A stretch of DNA of 64,000 nt, from positions 2,480,001 through 2,544,000 of the forward strand of contig NZ_RKHO01000001.1 in assembly GCF_003752505.1 (NCBI RefSeq). The letters are read 5' to 3'. The position numbers and the translations under genes are program-made. Below are positions 35,215-44,030 of the stretch, in pieces. Below the pieces are notes generated by a model. It was not told the DNA's origin, did not search any database, and saw nothing but the letters and a program-made list of their open reading frames with translations. This DNA is from Nocardioides aurantiacus (GTDB lineage Bacteria; Actinomycetota; Actinomycetes; Propionibacteriales; Nocardioidaceae). Each line of letters starts with the position of its first letter. Within the stretch, counting starts at the first letter, position 1.

Positions 35215-36747
35215 GTGACGTCGCAGCACCGAAGGACCACCGTGATCGCAGGCAGGTACTCGCTGGAGCGCGAGGTCGGCCGTGGCGGCTCCGGCGCGGT
35301 GTGGCTCGGCCGTGACGAGACCCTCGGCCGGCGCGTGGCGCTCAAGCGCATCGGGCTGCTGCCCGGCGCCGACTCCACCGACCTGGCCCGCGCCGAGCGG
35401 GAGGCACGGCTCAGCGCCCAGCTGCACCACCCCCACGTCGTGCTGGTCTACGACGTCGTGGTCGACGGCGACAGCGGCGCCCGCTGGCTGGTCATGGAGT
35501 ACGTCGAGGGGCCGACCCTCGACGCCCTGGTCCGTGAGCGCGGGCGGCTCTCGCCCGACGAGGCCGCCCCGCTGCTGTGGCAGGTCGCGGACGCGCTGGT
35601 CGCCGCCCACGCGGCCGGCATCGCCCACCGCGACGTCAAGCCGTCCAACGTGCTGCTCGAGCACGGACGTGTCGCCAAGCTGGCGGACTTCGGGATCGCC
35701 CGTGTCGCCAGCGACCCGTCGCTGACCCAGACCGGCATGGTGACCGGTTCGCCGGCCTACCTCGCCCCGGAGATCGCCACCGGCACCGGCGGCGGCGCCG
35801 CGGCCGACGTCTGGTCGCTCGGCGCCACCGCGTGGCACGTGCTGGCGGGCCGCAAGCCCTACGACTCCGGCGACAACGTGCTCGGCACGCTCTACCGGAT
35901 CGTCCACGAGGAGCCGCCACGCCTCGAGGAGGCGGGCTGGCTGGCGCCCGTCCTGGCCGGCACCATGGTCCGCGACCCGGGGCAGCGCTGGTCGATGGCG
36001 CAGGTGCGCGACTACCTCGCCGCGGGACGCGACGCCACGCCGGCCCCGCCCGCCACCGCTCCCCCGGCCACCGCGCCCCTCTCCCCGGCCGACGAGCCCA
36101 CCCAGCGGATCAGCCCGGCCGTGGCAGCACCCGCACCGGTCGCCACGGGCCCCAGCGCCGACGACGGACGGGCCGGCGGACGGGCCGACCAACGGGCCGA
36201 CGAACGGGCCGACGAACGGGACCCCCGGCGCCGCCGGGTGCTGCTGCTCGGCGTCGCCGCCCTGCTCGCCCTCGTCCTGCTCGCCGTGCTGCTGCTGCCG
36301 CTGCTCGGCGACGGCGGTGACGAGAAGCCGGCGGCCTCGGACCCCAGCGCCTCGTCCACGGCCTCGGCGAGCCCGTCGGCGTCCCCCTCGCCGTCCCCGT
36401 CCCCCTCGGAGTCGCCGGCCGGGCCCACGGCCGCCGGCATGGAGGACTTCATCCGCAGCTACGTCGCGACGGTCGCCGAGGACCCCGACGCCGCCTGGAC
36501 GATGTTGACGCCGAAGTTCCAGCGCGAGAGCGGCGGCATCCAGCGCTACCGCGCCTTCTGGGACCGCGCCACGTCGGGGCGGGTGCTCAGCATCCGCGCC
36601 AACCCCGAGAACCTCAGCGTCAGCTACCAGGTGCGGTTCGAGAACTTCGACAACGGCCCCGGGCCCACCGTGCTCGACCTGGCCTTCGACGACGGCACCT
36701 ACCGCATCGACGGCGAGCGCTCCGAGGGCTTCACCCCCGCCGGCTGA
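35215..36747 (+). CDS. transmembrane Ser/Thr protein kinase (PknB family)
   Basis: The 510-aa kinase has the Gly-rich loop VGRGGSGAVWLGRD, the Lys in VALKRI, catalytic HRDVKPSNVLL, DFGIA and APE motifs, so it should be active. After a Pro/Ala juxtamembrane region with a 12-bp triplication (RADERADE) there is one TM helix (about 340-362). An extracellular S/P-rich stalk leads to a C-terminal domain of about 105 residues (MEDFIRSYVATVAEDPDAAWTMLTPKFQ...) resembling an NTF2-like sensor rather than PASTA repeats. It is alone here; substrates are unknown. The FHA protein at 49.7 kb is a possible phospho-reader elsewhere in the window. Confidence 0.94.
   Translation: MTSQHRRTTVIAGRYSLEREVGRGGSGAVWLGRDETLGRRVALKRIGLLPGADSTDLARAEREARLSAQLHHPHVVLVYDVVVDGDSGARWLVMEYVEGPTLDALVRERGRLSPDEAAPLLWQVADALVAAHAAGIAHRDVKPSNVLLEHGRVAKLADFGIARVASDPSLTQTGMVTGSPAYLAPEIATGTGGGAAADVWSLGATAWHVLAGRKPYDSGDNVLGTLYRIVHEEPPRLEEAGWLAPVLAGTMVRDPGQRWSMAQVRDYLAAGRDATPAPPATAPPATAPLSPADEPTQRISPAVAAPAPVATGPSADDGRAGGRADQRADERADERDPRRRRVLLLGVAALLALVLLAVLLLPLLGDGGDEKPAASDPSASSTASASPSASPSPSPSPSESPAGPTAAGMEDFIRSYVATVAEDPDAAWTMLTPKFQRESGGIQRYRAFWDRATSGRVLSIRANPENLSVSYQVRFENFDNGPGPTVLDLAFDDGTYRIDGERSEGFTPAG
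36181..36216 (+). repeat. 12-bp tandem triplication in the kinase juxtamembrane region
   Basis: CGGGCCGACCAA followed by two copies of CGGGCCGACGAA encodes RADQ-RADE-RADE, just before the TM helix. Confidence 0.9.
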
Positions 36748-36781
36748 GCGGTCGGGCCGCGCTCGGACTGGGCCGGACGGG

Positions 36782-37564
36782 CTAGCGGCCCTGCCAGCGC
36801 GGCGCCCGCTTCTCGGCGAACGCGCGCGGGCCCTCCTGGGCGTCCTCGCTGAGGAGGACCGGCAGCGTGACCTCCTCCTGGCGCTGCCACTGCTCCTCGT
36901 TGCTCCAGCCGCGGGACGCGCGTGCGATGCGCCGCGACGCGGCGACCGCGAGCGGTCCGTTGGCGGCGATCCGGGCCGCCAGCTCCAGCGCCGCCTCGAG
37001 CGCCAGGCCGGTCGGGACCACCCGGTTGACCAGGCCGAGGTCGGCAGCGCGGCGGGCGTCGACGGGGTCGCCGGTGAGCAGCAGCTCCAGCGCGATCGGC
37101 AGCGGCAGCAGCTCGGGCAGCCGCAGCGCGGCACCGGCCGCGGCGACCAGGCCGCGCTTGACCTCGGGCACGCCGAACCGGGCGTCCTCGGCCGCGACCA
37201 CCAGGTCGCAGGCCAGCGCGATCTCGAACCCGCCGGCCAGCGCCCAGCCCTCCACCGCCGCGATCAGCGGCTTCTCGGGCGCCCGCTGCGTCAGCCCGGC
37301 CAGGCCGCGCCCCTCCACCATCGGGGACTCGCCGGCGAGGAACGCCTTGAGGTCCATCCCGGAGCAGAACGTGCCACCCGCGCCGGTGAGCACGCCGACG
37401 CGCAGCTCCGCGGTGGCGTCGAGGTGGTCGAGCGCCTCGGCCACCCCGGCGGCGACCGCCGCATCGACGGCGTTGCGGGCCTCGGGCCGGTCGAGGGTGA
37501 TGACCAGCGTCTGGTCACGGACCTCGGTGCGGACCGGAGCGGGGCGGCCGCCGACCGGGCTCAC
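36782..37564 (-). CDS. enoyl-CoA hydratase family protein
   Basis: This 260-aa crotonase has LTGAGGTFCSGMDLKAFLAG and EGWALAGGFEIALACDLVVAA, the oxyanion-hole loops. The two usual catalytic-position glutamates are present (GGFE, VPEV). The C-terminal trimerisation helix ends KRAPRWQGR. The GTG start overlaps the stop of the acyl-CoA dehydrogenase gene (GTGA), so dehydrogenation and hydration steps are produced together. The acyl chain specificity is unknown. Confidence 0.9.
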   Translation of the reverse strand: MSPVGGRPAPVRTEVRDQTLVITLDRPEARNAVDAAVAAGVAEALDHLDATAELRVGVLTGAGGTFCSGMDLKAFLAGESPMVEGRGLAGLTQRAPEKPLIAAVEGWALAGGFEIALACDLVVAAEDARFGVPEVKRGLVAAAGAALRLPELLPLPIALELLLTGDPVDARRAADLGLVNRVVPTGLALEAALELAARIAANGPLAVAASRRIARASRGWSNEEQWQRQEEVTLPVLLSEDAQEGPRAFAEKRAPRWQGR

Positions 37565-38847
37565 GTGAAGTGCGGCTTGGGCAGCGTGAACAGCGGCTCG
37601 GCGCCGAGCTCGGCACGCGCCAGGGAGGTCAGGTGCACCTCGTCGGGGCCGTCGAAGATGCGCATCGCGCGGTGCCAGCCGTACATCATCGCCAGCGGCG
37701 TCGCGTCGGAGATGCCGGCGCCGCCGTGCACCTGGATGGCGCGGTCGATGACGTCGTTGACCGCCCGCGGCACCGCGACCTTGGCGGCGGCGATGAGGTG
37801 GCGGGCGGCCTTGTTGCCCTGGCTGTCGATGACGTACGCCGCCCGGTGGCACAGCGCCCGCGCCTGCTCGAGCTGGATCCGCGACTCCGCGATCCGCTCG
37901 CGCACCGAGGACTGCTCGGCCAGCGGCCGGCCGAACGCGACCCGCTCCTGGGTGCGCTCGACCATCATCTGCAGCGCACGCTCGCCGGCGCCCAGCGCCC
38001 GCATCACGTGGTGGATGCGCCCCGGGCCGAGCCGGGCCTGGGCGGCGGCGAACCCGCCACCCTCCTCGCCGAGCAGGTTGGTCGCCGGCACCCGGACGTC
38101 GTGGAACTCCACGACGCAGTGGCCGTGCTGGTCCTGGCGGCCGAAGACCGGGTAGGACCGCTTGATCGAGACCCCGGGGGTGTCGGCGGCGACGATGATC
38201 ATCGACTGCTGGCGGTGGGTGGCGGCCTCGGGGTCGGTCTTGCCCATGGTGATCAGCAGCGAGCAGCGGGGATCGGCCGCGCCGCTGCTCCACCACTTGG
38301 TGCCGTTGACGACGTAGTCGTCGCCGTCGCGCACGATCCGGGTCGCGATGTTGGTGGCGTCGGAGCTGGCCACGGCCGGCTCGGTCATCGCGAAGGCGGA
38401 GCGGATCTCGCCGCGCAGCAGCGGGTCGAGCCACTGGCGCTGCTGCTCCTCGGTGCCGATGAGGTGGAGCAGCTCCATGTTGCCGGTGTCGGGCGCCTGG
38501 CAGTTCATCGCCTCGGGCGCGAGCTCGTTGCTCCACCCGGACAGCTCGGCCATCGCGGCGTACTCCAGCTGGGTCAGTCCCGACTCCGAGGGCAGGAACA
38601 GGTTCCACAGCCCGCGCGACCGCGCCTTCTTCTTCAGCTCCTCGACGACCGGCGGCACGGTGTGGTCCTCGGGACCGACCTGCTCGCGGTAGGCGTCGTA
38701 GGCCGCCTCGGCCGGGAACACCTCGGTCTCCATGAAGTCCACGAGCTCGGCGTGCAGCGCCACTGCCTGCTCCGAGGGAGCGGGGTAGGCGTCGTACAGG
38801 GTGGACCCGAGGGAGCGGGGGCTCGTCGCAGCTGCCATGGCGCCCAT
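37561..38847 (-). CDS. acyl-CoA dehydrogenase
   Basis: The 428-aa flavoprotein resembles the ACAD10/11-type long forms. It has AFAMTEPAVASSDATNIATRIVRDGDDYVVNGTKWWSSGA (FAD and substrate side), and LGPGRIHHVMRALGAGERAL. The C-terminal helix pair reads AIQVHGGAGISDATPLAMMYGWHRAMRIFDGPDEVHLTSLARAEL. It should oxidise acyl-CoA to trans-enoyl-CoA for the coupled hydratase. A second ATG three codons later (38838) is an equally possible start. It is divergent from the NmrA-like gene with only 35 bp between the starts, so the promoters must overlap. Confidence 0.93.
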   Translation of the reverse strand: MGAMAAATSPRSLGSTLYDAYPAPSEQAVALHAELVDFMETEVFPAEAAYDAYREQVGPEDHTVPPVVEELKKKARSRGLWNLFLPSESGLTQLEYAAMAELSGWSNELAPEAMNCQAPDTGNMELLHLIGTEEQQRQWLDPLLRGEIRSAFAMTEPAVASSDATNIATRIVRDGDDYVVNGTKWWSSGAADPRCSLLITMGKTDPEAATHRQQSMIIVAADTPGVSIKRSYPVFGRQDQHGHCVVEFHDVRVPATNLLGEEGGGFAAAQARLGPGRIHHVMRALGAGERALQMMVERTQERVAFGRPLAEQSSVRERIAESRIQLEQARALCHRAAYVIDSQGNKAARHLIAAAKVAVPRAVNDVIDRAIQVHGGAGISDATPLAMMYGWHRAMRIFDGPDEVHLTSLARAELGAEPLFTLPKPHFT

Positions 38848-38882
38848 CCAACCCCCTGCCCCCTGGGGTGCACCATGGGCCC

Positions 38883-39746
38883 ATGACTCCTGCTCCCGTC
38901 ACCGGACCCACCCTCGCCCTGACCGGCGTCACCGGCGCGCTCGGCGGCCGCGTCTCCGCACTGCTGGGCGAGCGCGGCGTCGCCGCCCGGCTGCTGGCCC
39001 GCGACCCCGCCCGCGTCGCCCCGGTCGAGGGCGGGATCCCGGTCCGGTTCACGGGGTACGCCGACCGCGACTCCTGCCTCGCCGCGCTGCACGGCATCGA
39101 GACGCTGCTGATGGTCTCGGGCTCCGAGAGCGCCGACCGGCTCGACCAGCACCGCGCCTTCGTCGACGCCGCCGCCGAGGCCGGCGTGCGCCACGTCGTC
39201 TACACCTCCTTCGTCGGAGCCTCCCCCACCTGCACCTTCACCCTGGGGCGGGACCACTTCGCCACCGAGGAGCACCTGCGGGCGTCGGGCATGACCACGA
39301 CGTTCCTGCGTGACAACTTCTACCTCGACGTGCTGCCGCTCTTCGCCGGCGAGGAGGGTGTGCTGCGCGGCCCCGCGGGCGAGGGCCGGGTGGCGGCGGT
39401 CGCCCGCGAGGACGTCGCCCGGGTGGCGGCAGCGGTGCTGGCCGACCCCGACGCGCACGCCGGGGCGTCGTACGACCTGACCGGGCCGGAGGCGATCACC
39501 CTGGCCGAGGCCGCGGTCGTCATCGGCCGCGCCCAGGGCCGCGAGGTGCGCTTCGAGGACGAGACCGTGGCGGAGGCCTACGCCTCGCGCCGTGCCTGGG
39601 ACGCGCCGCAGTGGCAGTACGACGCGTGGGTCAGCACCTACACCGCCATCGCGGCCGGTGAGCTCGAGCAGGTCACCGACCACGTGGAGCGGCTCACCGG
39701 ACGCCCCCCGCTGGACCTCGCCGCCGTCCTCGCCGCCGCGGAGTGA
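38883..39746 (+). CDS. NmrA/NAD(P)-binding atypical SDR protein
   Basis: The 287-aa protein starts LALTGVTGALGGRVSALLGERGVAARLLARDPAR, with a TGxTGxLG dinucleotide-binding loop as in NmrA/QorB-like atypical SDRs. HVVYTSFVGASPTCTFTLGRDHFATEEHLRASGMTTTFLRDNFY covers the substrate side; the classical YxxxK is absent. Such proteins act as NADPH-dependent reductases or redox sensors; a regulatory role is possible. ATG 38883 is chosen over an ATG 15 nt upstream because CACCAT lies exactly 6 nt before it. Confidence 0.88.
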   Translation: MTPAPVTGPTLALTGVTGALGGRVSALLGERGVAARLLARDPARVAPVEGGIPVRFTGYADRDSCLAALHGIETLLMVSGSESADRLDQHRAFVDAAAEAGVRHVVYTSFVGASPTCTFTLGRDHFATEEHLRASGMTTTFLRDNFYLDVLPLFAGEEGVLRGPAGEGRVAAVAREDVARVAAAVLADPDAHAGASYDLTGPEAITLAEAAVVIGRAQGREVRFEDETVAEAYASRRAWDAPQWQYDAWVSTYTAIAAGELEQVTDHVERLTGRPPLDLAAVLAAAE

Positions 39747-39801
39747 CCGACGGCTGACCGACGCCTGACCGGCAGCCGGCTCACGACCGGGCCCGCCGAC
39801 C

Positions 39802-41349
39802 TCAGCCGGCGCAGCGTTTTGCGGCCTCGGTGGTGCAGTAGGTCGTGCCCAGGAACGGCGGGCTGACGACGCCCTTCTCGAGGGCGAACCTGCCCGTCAT
39901 GCCGACTTTCGGCACCGCGCCGCTGATCATCTTCGGGTCGGTCACCTCCACCGCGGTCAGCGTGGCGGTCGCACCCCGCCGCGCCGCGGTGCCGGTGGCG
40001 TCGGCGAGCTGGTAGGTCAGGTCGATGACCGGGCCCTTCGGCCCGGCCAGCCGCTCGGTGACCAGCCCGGCCTCGCTCACCACGAGGCTGCGGCGCGGAC
40101 CGCGGTAGGTGCCCACGAGGCCCTCGAAGGTGGGCTCGTCGCGGCTGACCTCGATGCGCTGCTCGACACCGGCCGCCTCCTGGGCGAGCCGGTCGAGCTC
40201 GGCGGCCAGGGTGCTGCGGAGCACGGGGGCGTCGAGGACCGGTGCCAGCAGCACGCCGGCGGCGGGCACCAGGGTGCCCAGGGCGTCCTCGCCGGCGCAG
40301 GACCCGACGAGGGCCGCGGCGTCCTTGCCGAACGCGCGGGTGCAGGCCCGCTCGGCCAGCAGGTCGGCGAAGAGCTTGCGCGCCGTCGGCGCCCCTTCGA
40401 CGCCGAAGGCGCGCAGCCGGGCGGACAGGGTGGTCGAGAGCGAGCGCAGCGCCTGGACCGACCGGCCCCGGGCGTCGTCGCGGGCGGTGGCCAGCAGCGC
40501 GCTGCCCGGGTCCAGCTCGACGTCGTACGACGCGGAGCGGCCGGGCGCCAGCCAGGCGCCACTCCCGGCGTCGACCGCGGCAGACCAGGCGTCCCACGGG
40601 GTGCCCTCGGGGCTGGAGCCGGTGGTCTCGGGCGCCTCGGTGCCGGGCACGCTGACCCGGACCGGGACGCTGCGGGTGTTGGTCACCCGCAGGGTGCGAC
40701 CCTCGCCGAGGTCACCGAAGCACCAGGCGAGCGTGCTGCGCTTCCAGGACCGGGCGCCGTAGCCGTCCTCGCGGGCCGCGTCGGCCCCCACGCAGGAGGT
40801 CGAGGTGGCCTCGGGGGCCGGCAGCGCGGGGACGCCGGCCAGGTCGTCACGGACCGCGGCGAGCACGGCACGACGGTCCATCGCCAGCACGCCGACCTCG
40901 CCGACCTCGGAGGCGATGAACTCCACGTGACGTCGTCCGGGGTCGAGGTCGCCCTCGAGGTAGCTCCACGGCTGCTCGGCCGTGCCGCGGCTGATCACGA
41001 AGACCGGGGTGCCGCGCGGCACGGCGTTGTCGAGCTGCACCCGCACCAGCGCCGGCGAGCCGAGCGGGCCGTCGTGGCGGACGGGGTAGACCTCGGAGAC
41101 GGGGTAGAGCCCACCGCCGGGCTCGGGCGCGGACCGGGGCTCCCCGACCGAGAACGCCTCGGGGTCGGCGGCACCGACGATCTCGACGGGCTGCTCCTCG
41201 GCGACGGGCGTCGAGGACGGCGGGGCCGCAGGCAGCTCGGCCGCCTGCGGCTCCGCCTCCTTCGCCCCGCACCCGCCGAGCAGCAGGGCGGCCGTCGTGG
41301 CTCCCGCGAGGACGCGCCAGGTGGTCGCGCGTCGCCGGTGTGCACCCAT
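39802..41349 (-). CDS. large hypothetical lipoprotein
   Basis: This 515-aa protein has a signal peptide and lipobox LLLGGC with C27, then an acidic linker and a secreted domain of unknown family. It has paired Cys (SCVGADA...LAWCFGDL; ERACTRAF...VGSCAGED; TYCTTEAAKRCAG), consistent with extracellular disulfides. No enzymatic motif was recognised. The ATG has GGTGGAG upstream; another ATG five codons earlier is less well placed. It lies alone, convergent with the NmrA-like gene and upstream of hsp20 on the same strand. Confidence 0.8.
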   Translation of the reverse strand: MGAHRRRATTWRVLAGATTAALLLGGCGAKEAEPQAAELPAAPPSSTPVAEEQPVEIVGAADPEAFSVGEPRSAPEPGGGLYPVSEVYPVRHDGPLGSPALVRVQLDNAVPRGTPVFVISRGTAEQPWSYLEGDLDPGRRHVEFIASEVGEVGVLAMDRRAVLAAVRDDLAGVPALPAPEATSTSCVGADAAREDGYGARSWKRSTLAWCFGDLGEGRTLRVTNTRSVPVRVSVPGTEAPETTGSSPEGTPWDAWSAAVDAGSGAWLAPGRSASYDVELDPGSALLATARDDARGRSVQALRSLSTTLSARLRAFGVEGAPTARKLFADLLAERACTRAFGKDAAALVGSCAGEDALGTLVPAAGVLLAPVLDAPVLRSTLAAELDRLAQEAAGVEQRIEVSRDEPTFEGLVGTYRGPRRSLVVSEAGLVTERLAGPKGPVIDLTYQLADATGTAARRGATATLTAVEVTDPKMISGAVPKVGMTGRFALEKGVVSPPFLGTTYCTTEAAKRCAG

Positions 41350-41428
41350 GTCCGTCTCCACCGTCGGGCGACGGCGCCTTTCCGGACCACCGTACGAGAA
41401 TCGGCGCCCGAATTGGGTGGTTTTCGGA

Positions 41429-41857
41429 TTACCCGTGGAGCTGGTGGTGCTCCTGGGACGACCCGGCCCCCACCTGGATCTTGCGCGGCTTGGCCCGCTC
41501 CGCGACCGGGACCACCAGCCGGAGCACCCCGTCGGCGTAGTCGGCCTGGATCCGGTCGAGGTCGAGGTTGTCCCCCAGCACGAGCTGGCGGCTGAACATG
41601 CCGCGGCTGCGCTCGGAGGTCAGCATCTCCCAGTCGCCGTTGCGCGGCAGCCGCTCGGCCCGGACGGTCAGCACGTTGCGCTCGACGTCGAGGTCGATGG
41701 TCTCGCGGGAGACGCCCGGCAGGTCGAACTCGATCACGAACCGGTCACCCTCGCGCCAGGCGTCCATCGGCATCGCCGCGGGTCGGGTCGCCGTGCCCAT
41801 CATCTGCTGGGCGAGGCGGTCGAGGTCACGGAACGGGTCGGTGGTGCGCAGCAACAT
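41429..41857 (-). CDS. Hsp20/alpha-crystallin small heat-shock protein
   Basis: The 142-aa chaperone holds the alpha-crystallin domain [31 protein letters not shown] and the closing [25 protein letters not shown]. It prevents aggregation of unfolded proteins as an oligomer. The ATG is preceded by GAGGAGGAAGAA. The promoter region contains a perfect inverted repeat shared with the divergent HspR-like gene, so stress-controlled repression by that protein is likely. The domain and length are normal for actinobacterial Hsp20/Hsp18. Confidence 0.95.
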   Translation of the reverse strand: MLLRTTDPFRDLDRLAQQMMGTATRPAAMPMDAWREGDRFVIEFDLPGVSRETIDLDVERNVLTVRAERLPRNGDWEMLTSERSRGMFSRQLVLGDNLDLDRIQADYADGVLRLVVPVAERAKPRKIQVGAGSSQEHHQLHG

Positions 41858-41891
41858 TTCTTCCTCCTCGGAGTCGTCAGGCCGTCTCGAC

Positions 41892-41915
41892 AACCTGTAC
41901 TGTCTGATACAGGTT
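41892..41915. promoter_or_regulatory. operator of the HspR-like MerR protein
   Basis: Perfect inverted repeat AACCTGTA-N8-TACAGGTT between hsp20 and the divergent merR gene. The size and placement fit a MerR-family dimer site, but the sequence differs from the HAIR site (CTTGAGT-N7-ACTCAAG) known for HspR. Confidence 0.7.
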
Positions 41916-41974
41916 TTATAGATCGTCCGACAGCGGGTTTCAAGCCCGTCGACGGACTTTCCCCAGGAGGCCCC

Positions 41975-42268
41975 GTGACCCGTCCCGCCGCACGGCACCG
42001 CGGCGTCTACGCGATCTCCGTGGCGGCGGAGATGGTCGCGATGCAGGTGCAGAACCTCCGCGTCTACGAGCGCCGCGGCCTGCTGCGGCCCGAGCGCACC
42101 GACGGTGGGACGCGCCTCTACAGCGCCGCGGACATCGACACGCTGCACCGCATCCGCGACCTCCTGGCCGAGGGCCTCAACCTGGTCGGCATCGCCCGTG
42201 TGCTCGACCTCGAGGCCGAGAACGCGCGGCTGCGCGCCCGCCTGCTCGCCCGACGGCAGGACCGGTAG
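41975..42268 (+). CDS. HspR-like MerR-family regulator
   Basis: This 97-aa protein is a single MerR DNA-binding domain. [71 protein letters not shown] aligns along its length with HspR. It has no effector domain and only one predicted coiled segment, as in HspR. HspR represses dnaK/clpB-type chaperone genes with DnaK as corepressor; here the neighbour is hsp20, so the likely role is repression of small heat-shock protein synthesis. The GTG start has CAGGAGG upstream. Confidence 0.9.
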   Translation: MTRPAARHRGVYAISVAAEMVAMQVQNLRVYERRGLLRPERTDGGTRLYSAADIDTLHRIRDLLAEGLNLVGIARVLDLEAENARLRARLLARRQDR

Positions 42269-42351
42269 CGCGACGGCCGTGCCGCCGAGGGTTGCCGCCG
42301 CGCGTGGCGTCGGTCACAGTGGCGGCCCGTCGTACCCCCGCAGGAGGACAT

Positions 42352-43911
42352 GTGTTCCCGGGCACCCACGCCGCCGCCACCCCCGACAAGGTCGCGCTGG
42401 TGATGGCCGACACCGGCGAGACCCTGACCTACGGCGAGCTCGAGGACCGCTCGGTCCGGCTCGCGCACGTGCTGCGCGACGGGGAGGGCACGGCCGGGTT
42501 CGCCGGGATGGCCGTCGGCGACGACGTGGCGCTGCTCTCGGACAACTCGCTGCGCTACCACGAGGTCTACTGGGCGGCGCTGCGCAGCGGGCTCTACGTC
42601 ACCGCCCTCAACCACCACCTGTCCACGGAGGAGCTCGTCTACGTCCTGCGCGACTGCGGCGCCCGGGTCCTCGTGGCCGGCGCCGGTCAGCGCGAGCGGG
42701 CGATCGCGCTCGCGGAGGCGGCGCCGGGCCTGGAGCTGCGGCTGGCCTTCGACGGCGAGGTCGAGGGCTTCGAGGACTACGAGACGACCCTGGCCGCCGC
42801 CTCCCCCGTGCCGTACGACGACCAGCCGGCCGGCGCCGACATGCTCTACTCCTCCGGCACCACCGGTCACCCCAAGGCGATCCGGCCGAGCCTGCCCGAC
42901 CGGCAGGTCGACGAGCCCGGCGACCTGCTGCTGGCGGTGTTCGCGAAGCTGTACGGCTTCGACGGCGACACCGTCTACCTCTCCCCCGCACCGCTCTACC
43001 ACGCCGCTCCCCTGCGGTTCGTCGGCATGATCACCGCCACCGGCGGCACCGTGGTGGTGATGTCGCGCTTCGACGCCGAGCGGGCGCTGGCGCTGGTGCA
43101 GGAGCACCGGGTGACGCACAGCCAGTGGGTGCCGACGATGTTCGTGCGCATGCTCAAGCTGCCCGAGGAGGTGCGGGCGTCGTACGACGTGTCCTCGATG
43201 CGCGTCGCGATCCACGCCGCCGCGCCGTGCCCGGTCGAGGTCAAGCAGCGGATGATGGACTGGTGGGGCCCGGTCCTGCACGAGTACTACGCCGCCACCG
43301 AGGCCGCGGGCGTCACCCTCGTCGGGCCGCAGGACTGGCTCGAGCGTCCCGGCACCGTCGGCAGGGCCGGTCTGGGCGTGGTGCACGTGTGCGACGAGTC
43401 CACGCCCGACCAGGACGAGGTGCCGACCGGCGAGGTGGGGCTGATCTACTTCGAGCGCGAGCAGATGCCGTTCGTCTACCACCACGACCCCGACGCCACC
43501 CGCGCCGCGCAGCACCCGCGGCACGACACCTGGGCCACCACCGGCGACATCGGCCGGCTCGACGAGGACGGCTTCGTCTACCTCACCGACCGCAAGGCAT
43601 TCATGATCATCTCGGGCGGCGCGAACATCTATCCCCAGGAGGTCGAGGACGTCCTCACCCTCCACCCCGCCGTCCATGACGTGGCGGTGATCGGCGTCCC
43701 CGACGACGACATGGGCGAGGTCGTGAAGGCGGTCGTCCAGCCCGCCGAGGGCGTCACGCCCGGACCCGAGCTCGCCGAGGAGCTGATCGGCTACGTCCGG
43801 GAGCGCATCGCCCACCTCAAGGCCCCCCGCACCGTCGACTTCGTCGACTCCCTCCCCCGCACCCCCACCGGCAAGTTGGTGAAGCGGAGGGTGCGGGAGC
43901 AGTACGTGTGA
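42352..43911 (+). CDS. acyl-CoA synthetase (AMP-binding)
   Basis: The 519-aa ligase has the P-loop LYSSGTTGHPKAI, YYAATEAAGVTL (A5), TTGDIGRLDEDGFVYLTDRKAFMIISGGANIYPQEVE (A7-A8) and the catalytic Lys in PRTPTGKLVKRRVR. It activates a carboxylic acid to acyl-AMP then acyl-CoA; the chain length is not predictable. The GTG start is taken from AGGAGG four bases earlier; the frame stays open upstream. It lies downstream of the HspR-like gene but is probably independent. Confidence 0.92.
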   Translation: MFPGTHAAATPDKVALVMADTGETLTYGELEDRSVRLAHVLRDGEGTAGFAGMAVGDDVALLSDNSLRYHEVYWAALRSGLYVTALNHHLSTEELVYVLRDCGARVLVAGAGQRERAIALAEAAPGLELRLAFDGEVEGFEDYETTLAAASPVPYDDQPAGADMLYSSGTTGHPKAIRPSLPDRQVDEPGDLLLAVFAKLYGFDGDTVYLSPAPLYHAAPLRFVGMITATGGTVVVMSRFDAERALALVQEHRVTHSQWVPTMFVRMLKLPEEVRASYDVSSMRVAIHAAAPCPVEVKQRMMDWWGPVLHEYYAATEAAGVTLVGPQDWLERPGTVGRAGLGVVHVCDESTPDQDEVPTGEVGLIYFEREQMPFVYHHDPDATRAAQHPRHDTWATTGDIGRLDEDGFVYLTDRKAFMIISGGANIYPQEVEDVLTLHPAVHDVAVIGVPDDDMGEVVKAVVQPAEGVTPGPELAEELIGYVRERIAHLKAPRTVDFVDSLPRTPTGKLVKRRVREQYV

Positions 43912-43914
43912 GGG

Positions 43915-43989
43915 GGGCAGTTTCACCGGCCAGCCGGTGAAACTGCCCGCCAGAAGCCACATACCGGTCACGCGCGGGCAGTTTCCACC
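43915..43989. repeat. extended palindrome plus a third half-copy
   Basis: Arms GGGCAGTTTCACCGGC and its exact complement at 43933-43948 flank a 2-nt loop: 16 perfect base pairs starting 4 bases after the synthetase stop. A related GGGCAGTTTCCACC occurs at 43976-43989. Such structures can be REP-like elements or strong terminators. The remaining 40 bp before the next gene hold only a possible promoter and an AGGAG. Confidence 0.85.
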
Positions 43990-44030
43990 CGTTCGACATC
44001 CGCTTTGTCCGATCAACCTCAGGAGCCCGT

